Below are positions 57,625-64,000 of a stretch of 64,000 nucleotides of DNA, piece after piece. The DNA is from Macrostomum hystrix. Taxonomy: Eukaryota; Platyhelminthes; Macrostomidae. Numbering within the stretch: the first letter of the stretch is position 1; the number at the start of each line of letters is the position of its first letter. The translations under genes were made by a program, and so were the position numbers. The notes under the pieces are model-generated. The model searched no databases and was not told where the DNA came from. It saw nothing but the letters and a program-made list of their open reading frames with translations. The stretch covers positions 682,001-746,000 of the forward strand of contig CATNEN010000008.1 in the NCBI GenBank assembly GCA_950097015.1, in the 5' to 3' direction.

Positions 57625-58372
57625 TACTCTCCTTTTCACTCTCTCACTCTCACTCTCACTCTTACTCTCACTCTCACTCTCCTTCTCACTCTCAATCTCA
57701 CTCTCCCTCTCACTCTCGCTCTCACTCTCCTTCTCGCTCTCACTCTCCTTCTCGCTCTCACTCTCACTCTCCTTCTCCTTCTCACTCTCACTCTCACTCT
57801 CACTCTTACTCTCACTCTCACTCTCCATCTCACTCTCACTCTCCTTCTCCTTCTCACTCTCACTCTCACTCTCACTCTTACTCTCACTCTCACTCTCCAT
57901 CTCACTCTCACTCTCCTTCTCCTTCTCACTCTCACTCTCCATCTCACTCTCACTCTCACTCTCCTTCTCACTCTCAATCTCACTCTTACTCTCACTCTCA
58001 CTCTCCTTCTCACTCTCGCTCTCGCTCTCGCTCTCACTCTCACTCTTACTCTTACTCTAAACTCTCAATCTCCCCCTCTCTCTCTCCCTCTCCCTCTCCC
58101 TCTCACTCTCACTCTCCTTTTCACTCTCACTCTCACTCTTACTCTCACTCTCACTCTCCTTCTCACTCTCAATCTCGCTCTCACTCTCACTCTTACTCTT
58201 TCTCTAAACTCTCAATCTCCCCCCCTCTCTCTCCCTCTCCCTCTCCCTCTCACTCTCACTCTCCTTTTCACTTTCACTCTCACTCTCAGTCTCACTCTCA
58301 CTCTCCTTCTCCATCTCCCTCTTACTCTCAGTCTCCGTCTCACTAGCACTCTCTTTCTCCCTCTCCCTTTCC
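57580..58372 (+). repeat. (CTCTCA)n hexanucleotide array
   Basis: About 790 bp of CTCACTCTCACTCTCCTTCT-type repeats with internal duplications (a CTAAACTCTCAATCTCC marker recurs at about 58057 and 58206). It lies in the intron between cassette D and the shared exons. Confidence 0.95.
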
Positions 58373-59725
58373 CTCAGCCCCGCCTCAAGCAGCAATTCAA
58401 TTGCGCATACATTAAATTTCCGGCTTAAAATTATAAAACTCCAAATTCGGTTGGGTCTACAAAGGGATACGAAACCTTATATTGATGTTCTATTTATTTA
58501 ATTGGTCATTTCCGGCTTTGAATTATTACTGAGGAAATTCTTTGGCGATTGAGAGACTTGGGATTCAAAAAAGTCTAGGATAATACGAGAATTGAATTGA
58601 AGCCACAACGCAGCGAACTAAATGAGGTTTTCTGGGATTAGACCGATGTGAGAACAGATCCCTCTTCTTCCCTCTCCTTATCTATCCAGTCCTTTCCCTG
58701 GTAGTAAAAGCAGCAAACCAAAGCTGAATCTTCCCTGCTCTCATTTCCCACATTTGCCCGGCTGGAATTCCGCCTCCCCGTTTCCTGGGCGGATAAAAAA
58801 GCGATAGGCCGTGATTCCCGGGGCGGTAGTTTAGTGGATGGCATTAACCTCGGCATCGCGGCTACTACTGGGCCAGGCCAATTAGTGTGTGGCTCAGGTT
58901 TACAAAAATGTTGCTATGTGGTGTGCTTTGCTGCCTGTTGCTTGTAAAATAAAATGCTGTGTGGCGCCCAAGCTTACAGGCTTGGCACTCACTAGTCCCA
59001 GTCTCTTCAACGAGCAGCCCAGAGCTCGTAGTTCAGACTCCGATGGGAGGGAAATGGAAATCGATTTCCACAAGAAGATAATCAACCCGGATTTTTATAC
59101 CGCCTGCCGAGAGCGCAGATGAGGAGGAGGAAGAAGCAAATTTCTTCTTCTTGTGAGCTGCACTGGAGCCGCAGCGCAGATTTCATAGCACTCACCTGAG
59201 CTGGACTGGACACTGCTCAGGGTCTTCTGTATGCCCTTAGCTCGTGTTTCTTTTTACTTTATTGCTAAAAAATCGTTCTTTGCCTCATTCCACCGGTCAG
59301 GTAATCCCAACTCTAAAAAGAAAACAGTTGCTATGCTTGTCTCGAACAGTCTGCAATCCCGTGTGCCATCGACCGACTAATCTTTCTTCCTGAAAGAATG
59401 CCATATTGCTTTTACCGACAGCTGACTCCATTTAATTCCGAATAAAGGCGCAAAGTTAAAAGTGCAAGCGGAAAAGATGCCATTCTTTTAGGGGAGACAA
59501 TTTCTTGTGAAAGTAGAGAGTAGGAGAACTGGATTATGAAAAAGCGATAATAAGCTATGGTGGAAGATTGTAGCTAATTTAGTGAAAAACGAGAAAACCA
59601 TTTGTTCCTTTATCTAGCAATAGAAGCTTCCCAGTGATTGTCTCCCATCTGAATTAATTTAGCCGCGCAGGAAGCCACACAAGACGAGCCTAAATCTCAG
59701 GATAAGCAACAAAAATCTATTTCAG
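58373..59725. other. Intron before the first shared exon
   Basis: Unique sequence ending in the strong acceptor AAAAATCTATTTCAG. No additional receptor-like exon was found on the plus strand. Confidence 0.5.
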
Positions 59726-59837
59726 TTGTGGTTCTGTGCGCCGATCCCGACACGGTGAGGGACATCATGATTCAGGCCGAAGAACTCGGCTTCATCAATG
59801 GCGAGTACGTTTTCTTCAACATTGACCTCTTCAGCAG
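59726..59837 (+). CDS. Receptor guanylyl cyclase, first shared exon
   Basis: Encodes VVLCADPDTVRDIMIQAEEL, GFINGEYVFFNIDLFS. It matches the natriuretic-peptide receptor segment with C-A-S-P-D-T-V-R and NGEYVFF-x-IDLF almost perfectly. It starts with two bases (TT) of a codon, so it requires a phase 1 donor; all four upstream cassettes have one. It ends AGCAG/GTGAGC in phase 2, and the AG joins the C of the next exon as Ser. As the exon just after the variable cassettes it is the point where the isoforms would converge. Confidence 0.95.
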
Positions 59838-60021
59838 GTGAGCAATTCCGGCCTCGCTCCGGTTTCCATATTGTCTAATTATTACTATGCGGGCTTCGAG
59901 GATCACGGAAGCAAGTGCTTTTGGACTTAGAAATTTAGTGCAGCTGCACTGATAAGATATGCACTATACAGCATTAGCACAGTAATGGTATCTAATAATA
60001 TCTTATCTGCTCTTTGATCCA

Positions 60022-60565
60022 CCACCCCATTCTCCGCCCAGCGATAAGCTGACACTATTCACCCACCACCCCATCCTCCGCCCAGCGATAAGCTGACACT
60101 ATTCACCCACCACCCCATCCTCCGCCAAGCGATAAGCTGACACTATTCACCCACCCCATCCTCCGCCCAGCGATAAGCTGACACTATTCACCCACCCCAT
60201 CCTCCGCTCAGCGATAAGATGACACTATTCACCCACCACCTACCCCATCCTCCGCCCAGCGATAAGCTGACACTATTCACCCACCACCCCATTCTCCGCC
60301 CAGCGATAAGCTGACACTATTCACCCACCACCCCATCCTCCGCTCAGCGATAAGCTGACACTATTCACCCACCACCCCATCCTCCGCCCAGCGATAAGCT
60401 GACACTATTCACCCACCCCATCCTCCGCCCAGCGATAAGCTGACACTATTCACCCACCCCATCCTCCGCTCAGCGATAAGATGACACTATTCACCCACCA
60501 CCTACCCCATCCTCCGCCCAGCGATAAGCTGACACTATTCACCCACCACCCCATTCTCCGCCCAG
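60022..60565 (+). repeat. 41-44-bp intronic minisatellite copying a splice acceptor, about 12 copies
   Basis: Unit CGATAAGCTGACACTATTCA then CCCACCACCCCATCCTCCGCCCAG. Each unit ends with the same CCGCCCAG that forms the real acceptor of the next exon, and starts with CGATAAGCTG, one base different from that exon's CGAGAAGCTG. A 260-bp block is itself duplicated (CGATAAGATG at about 60207 and 60467). Confidence 0.95.
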
Positions 60566-61128
60566 CGAGAAGCTGCGACTGCGGCCCTGGAATCGATCTG
60601 GCGACACAGCCGAAAGAAACGAGAAGGCCAGGCGGGCCTACCGCTCGCTGATGACAATCACCCTTCGAACTCCAAATTCTGAGGCCTATCGCAACTTTAG
60701 TCACCAGGTGAAGGCCCTGGCTGCTCAAAAGTACAATTTCACTTATCCGGAGAACGAAGTGAATAGTTTTGTCGGCGCCTTCCACGACGCCGTGCTGCTG
60801 TACGCTTTAGCCATCAACGACACGCTGCGAGACCACGGCAGCGAAGGCATTCGCAACGGCTCCCTCGTCACCGAGAAGATGAAATCGCGGAGCTTCGAGG
60901 GCATCACCGGCACCGTAATTATCAACGAGAATGGCGATCGAAATGCCAGCTACTCATTGTTGGACATGAACAAGGACACCGGAGACTTCGAGGTAGTGGC
61001 TCACTACAATGGCAATAATCGCACCTACGAGCCAGTCAATGGGCGAGACATCGACTGGAACAACGAGGACAACTTGCCACCGCCGGACATCCCCAAGTGC
61101 GGATTCGACTACTCGCGATGCAAGAAGG
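60566..61128 (+). CDS. Receptor guanylyl cyclase, second shared exon (proximal ligand domain)
   Basis: Encodes 187 residues from EKLRLRPWNRSGDTA through YRSLMTITLRTPNSEAYRNF, NSFVGAFHDAVLLYALAIND, GITGTVIINENGDRNASYSL and PPPDIPKCGFDYSRCKK. It matches the membrane-proximal half of the ANF receptor domain, including the GITG-x-V-x-I-x-x-NGDR-x-x-x-YSL signature and the juxtamembrane PPD-PKCGFD cysteine. Several N-glycosylation sequons are present. The acceptor is the last of a run of about 13 near-identical acceptor-like sites. The donor AAGG/GTGAGT is phase 1. Confidence 0.97.
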
Positions 61129-61139
61129 GTGAGTGGATG

Positions 61140-61885
61140 GGATAGGCAGTGTGGGAAATACTGTGTGGGGGATGAGTGTACCGTGTGGGATAAGGAGTCT
61201 AGGGATGTGGATAGGGAGTGTAGGGATGAGTTTACAGTGTAGGAAACGGAGAGGAGGGATGAGTGTACAGTGTGGGATAGTGAGTGGAAGGATGAGTGTA
61301 CAGTGTGGGATAGTGAGTGGAAGGATGAGTGTACAGTGTGGGGTAGTGAATGGAGGGATGAGTGTACAGTGTGTGATAGGGAGTGCAGAGATGAGTATAC
61401 AGTGTGGGATAGGGAGTGCAGAGATGAGTGTACAGTGTGGGATAGGGAGTGCAGAGATGAGTATACAGTGTGGGATAGGGAGTGCAGAGATGAGTGTACA
61501 GTGTGGGATAGGGAGTGCAGAGATGAGTGTACAGTGTGGGATAGGGAGTGCAGAGATGAGTATACAGTGTGGGATAGGGAGTGCAGAGATGAGTGTACAC
61601 AGTATTAAAGGCAGTGCATAGATGATTATACACAGTATTAAAGGCAGTGCATAGATGAGTGTACACAGTATTAAAGGCAGTGCATAGATGATTATACACA
61701 GTATTAAAGGCAGTGCATAGATGAGTGTACACAGTATTAAAGGCAGTGCATAGATGATTATACACAGTATTAAAGGCAGTGCATAGATGAGTGTACACAG
61801 TATTAAAGGCAGTGCATAGATGAGTGTACACAGTATTAAAGGCAGTGCATAGATGAGTGTACAGTGTGGGATAGGCAGTGCATAG
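61140..61885 (+). repeat. 33-bp intronic minisatellite, about 22 copies
   Basis: Unit GATGAGTGTACAGTGTGGGA then TAGGGAGTGCAGA. The right half changes to a CACAGTATTAAAGGCAGTGC form of the same length. The array begins within about 10 bases of the splice donor, and GATGAGTG resembles the donor sequence GGTGAGTG itself. Confidence 0.95.
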
Positions 61886-61989
61886 ATGAGTGTTCTCGGT
61901 TGAGGAAAACAGCACCATTTTTTAATCTATTCTTGGAAAACCTTTTGGCACCAAGAAAATCGCGTAGCTTTTCCCCTCCTCTGCGTCAG

Positions 61990-62849
61990 ACCTGTCCGAG
62001 ATAACCCTGTACGTGGTGGTGGTCCTGCTAGTCCTTATCTGCTTCATGACAGTCCTGATCTTCGTGATCTATCGGAAGCTGCGGCTAGAGAGCGAGCTGC
62101 ACGGCATGAACTGGCGCATCTCCTGGGAGGAGCTAGAGCCCACTGAGCGCGTTGCCGCTCGGAGACGCAGCATGGCTCAGCAGCAGCCTGTGCCAACGCG
62201 CCAGCAACAGCAGCAGCAGCTACCGCAGCCTCAGACTACAAGCAAGAAGAAACGATCTCAATCCAATGCTAAGAATCAGCAGCAGCAGCAGCAGCAGCAT
62301 CAGCAGGGTCATCGCAGATCAGATAGCGGCTGCCTGTTCTTTCCGAATCACCGCGCCTCCAGACGGTCGAATCGCGGCGATGACGCCAACGATGCGGCCG
62401 CTGAAACCCTGCCGCTGCGAGCATCGTCAGGAGCCGGCGTTGTCGCCGACGACAACCAGAGCGGCGGCCTGGTGGCCATCGGCATGGAACCGGATGGGGC
62501 CAGCATGGAATCGGTTGAGACCATCGCTGGAGTCCCGCTTAGCCAGATGTCCACAGCCCAGCTATTCGCCAAGACCGCCTACTACAAGGGCTCGCTGGTG
62601 GCCCTGAAGCGGCTGCATTTGAAAAACAAGCGCATTGAAGTCAGCAATCGCCTGCTGATGGAGGTGAAGCGAGTGAAAGATTTGGCGTCGGACAATGTTG
62701 TGAGATTCATTGGCGCCTGCTTGGACTCGCCACACGAGTGCCTGGTTACAGAGTACTGCCCCAAGGGTTCGCTGCAGGACATACTGGAGAATGACAACCT
62801 CAACTTGGACTGGATGTTCAAGATGTCCCTCATGGCCGACATCTGTCGG
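61990..62849 (+). CDS. Receptor guanylyl cyclase, membrane helix and kinase-homology domain (N part)
   Basis: After the acceptor CCTCTGCGTCAG the exon encodes 286 residues. The membrane helix is ITLYVVVVLLVLICFMTVLI. The stop-transfer and start of the intracellular part are IYRKLRLESELHGMNWRISW, matching natriuretic-peptide receptors. Next comes an unusual insert of about 110 residues rich in Gln, Ser and Arg, with two poly-Gln runs and SKKKRSQSN. The kinase-homology domain then begins: AKTAYYKGSLVALKRL, VVRFIGACLDSPHECLVTEY, CPKGSLQDILENDNLNLDW. The exon ends after DICR at CGG/GTTGGT (phase 0), a weak donor. The frame remains open to 63182 through a 33-bp array. Confidence 0.95.
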
Positions 62850-62889
62850 GTTGGTTTTTTAATCGAATTTTACTGTTTTTACTGTTCAG

Positions 62890-63145
62890 TTACTGTGGGA
62901 GAAGGGGTGAGAGAAGAGCTGCAATGTGTGGGAGAAGGGGTGAGAGAAGAGCTGCAATGTGTGGGAGAAGGGGTGAGAGAAGAGCTGCAATGTGTGGGAG
63001 AAGGGGTGAGAGAAGAGCTGCAATGTGTGGGAGAAGGGGTGAGAGAAGAGCTGCAATGTGTGGGAGAAGGGAAGAGAGAAGAGCTGCAATGTGTGGGAGA
63101 AGGGGAAGAGAGAAGAGCTGCAATGTGTGGGAGAAGGGGTGAGAT
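62890..63145 (+). repeat. 33-bp intronic minisatellite, about 8 copies
   Basis: Unit GGGGTGAGAGAAGAGCTGCA then ATGTGTGGGAGAA. Because 33 is a multiple of three, the reading frame of the preceding exon runs through it as an 11-residue repeat (VGEGVREELQC). Each unit holds GGGGTGAGAG, a donor-like sequence stronger than the real GTTGGT. Confidence 0.95.
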
Positions 63146-63210
63146 AGGCGTTTTGTGTAATGTACGACTCGTAGAATACTGAATGCAAAACTTCTGCCCC
63201 TCTTACTCAG

Positions 63211-63382
63211 GGCATGATCTATCTGCATCACTCGTTCGGTTCCCATGGCAACCTGAAGTCTTCAAATTGCATGGTGGACTCGCGGTTCAGCCTGAAGATT
63301 GCGGACTTCGGCCTGCGCACCCTGCGCAGTCACAAGGTCGACTACAAGGACAAGGAGGACAGCGAATACTCCACCTACAGAA
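63211..63382 (+). CDS. Receptor guanylyl cyclase, kinase-homology domain (middle part)
   Basis: Encodes [40 protein letters not shown] and [10 protein letters not shown]. It follows DICR in phase 0 through the acceptor [19 protein letters not shown] replaces the HRDLKxxN of active kinases; the catalytic Asp is absent, as in all receptor guanylyl cyclases, so this is the regulatory pseudokinase. DFG is kept. It ends AGAA/GTGAGT in phase 1. Confidence 0.95.
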
Positions 63383-63389
63383 GTGAGTT

Positions 63390-63775
63390 CCCTAACCCTG
63401 TCTAACAGGTCCATAATCCTGCCTAACAGGTCCATAACCCTGTCTAACAGGTCCATAACCCTGTCTAACAGGTCCATAACCCTGTCTAACAGGTCAATAA
63501 CCCTGTCTAACAGGTCCATAACCCTGTCTAACAGGTCCATAACCCTGTCTAACAGGTCCATAATCCTGCCTAACAGGTCCATAACCCTGTCTAACAGGTC
63601 AATAACCCTGTCTAACAGGTCCATAACCCTGTCTAACAGGTCCATAACCCTGTCTAACAGGTCCATAACCCTGTCTAACAGGTCCATAACCCTGTCTAAC
63701 AGGTCCATAACCCTGTCTAACAGGTCCATAACCTATTTAACAGGTGTATAACCTGTCTAACAGGTCCCTGACCTT
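63390..63775 (+). repeat. 21-bp intronic minisatellite, about 17 copies
   Basis: Unit CCATAACCCTGTCTAACAGG plus T, starting directly after the splice donor. Each unit contains CCCTGTCTAACAG/GTCC, which resembles an acceptor and a donor back to back. Confidence 0.95.
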
Positions 63776-63978
63776 GTCTAGTTCTAGACCAGTCACTTGT
63801 CTAACAATAAACCGTAGATTTCTATCACGTGATTACCTAATTAAACTTATAAGACGAGTTTTAAATTTTATATTTGCCTAAAATGCGATCGGCTGTGTTT
63901 TGAGTTTTGAGTTCGAGCTTGAGGTTTTCATTTCATCTCATAATCGAATGCGTACATTATATACTTTCCGATTTGCAG

Positions 63979-63990
63979 AAAAATTCTATG
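63979..63990 (+). CDS. Receptor guanylyl cyclase, possible 12-base microexon
   Basis: The acceptor TTTCCGATTTGCAG is followed by AAAAATTCTATG and then the canonical donor GTAAGA. With the A from the previous exon it reads KKFY plus one base, aligning with KKLW of the family sequence YAKKLWTAPELL. The next exon would begin beyond the window. If the donor is not used, the exon continues to the window edge. Confidence 0.5.
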
Positions 63991-64000
63991 GTAAGAACTT

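Larger units (their letters stand above)
29377..64000 (+). other. Receptor guanylyl cyclase locus with four alternative ectodomain cassettes (partial)
   Basis: This entry gives the overall organisation; the exons are listed separately. Cassettes A (29377-29750 + 36667-37082), B (39853-40654), C (46432-46784 + 48258-48613) and D (50873-51176 + 56324-56749) each encode a signal peptide and the distal half of an ANF-receptor ligand-binding domain. Each ends at a phase 1 donor. The shared exons at 59726, 60566, 61990, 63211 and 63979 supply the proximal half, the membrane helix and the kinase-homology domain. No shared-type exons lie between cassettes. The distances from the cassette donors to 59726 are about 22.6, 19.1, 11.1 and 3.0 kb. 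The cyclase domain must lie past 64000. Shared use of the 3' exons is inferred, not shown. Confidence 0.75.

Noticed and set aside
57562-58428. 288-codon Leu/Thr ORF and Glu/Ser ORF on the other strand
   Set aside because: Hexanucleotide array translation.
61232-61918. 228-codon minus-strand ORF
   Set aside because: 33-bp intronic minisatellite of the cyclase gene.

Overview
The window is nuclear DNA of an invertebrate animal: spliced genes with GT-AG introns, TATA boxes, AATAAA signals, tRNA-derived SINEs, a Rab5 GTPase, an ETS-domain factor and a natriuretic-peptide-receptor-like membrane guanylyl cyclase. The phylum cannot be fixed from the sequence. About half of the window is minisatellite or satellite DNA (over 30 separate arrays), most of it in introns.

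Layout. 1-3913: a 164-bp satellite that inverts at about 604. 3914-6490: AT-rich unique DNA. 6499-6765 (-): a small acidic secreted peptide. 7610-8368 (+): an intronless orphan protein with two membrane helices. 8614-8965: a SINE with a perfect 13-bp target-site duplication. 9973-10182: a second tRNA-derived SINE. 10249-13148 (-): an ETS-domain gene (last exon certain, one upstream exon probable, one possible). 13.6-16.2 kb: arrays. 18960-22307 (+): Rab5 in two exons, with a 2.7-kb intron made almost wholly of a 35-bp repeat. 24.4-28.8 kb: two large arrays.

29377-64000 (+) is the most striking region. At its 3' end are the shared exons of a receptor guanylyl cyclase: the membrane-proximal half of the ligand-binding domain, the transmembrane segment and the kinase-homology domain. 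The cyclase domain lies beyond the window. Upstream are four separate, intact cassettes (A, B, C, D). Each begins with its own ATG and signal peptide, encodes only the membrane-distal half of the ligand-binding domain (236-267 residues), and ends at a donor in the same phase (phase 1). The first shared exon at 59726 begins with the two missing codon bases. All four cassettes therefore join it in frame at the same point of the family alignment, just before VVLCADPDTV. No shared-type exons lie between the cassettes. The simplest reading is a UGT1A- or protocadherin-like locus: alternative promoters and first exons put four different ligand-binding faces on one cyclase. A decayed fifth cassette lies at 43262-43475, and a weaker remnant near 49.9 kb.

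Many arrays start within tens of bases of a splice donor, or carry acceptor-like motifs in every unit. One array repeats the true acceptor of a cyclase exon. Some arrays are reverse complements of others in the same transcript. Claims about isoform use are inference from sequence; RNA data would decide them.
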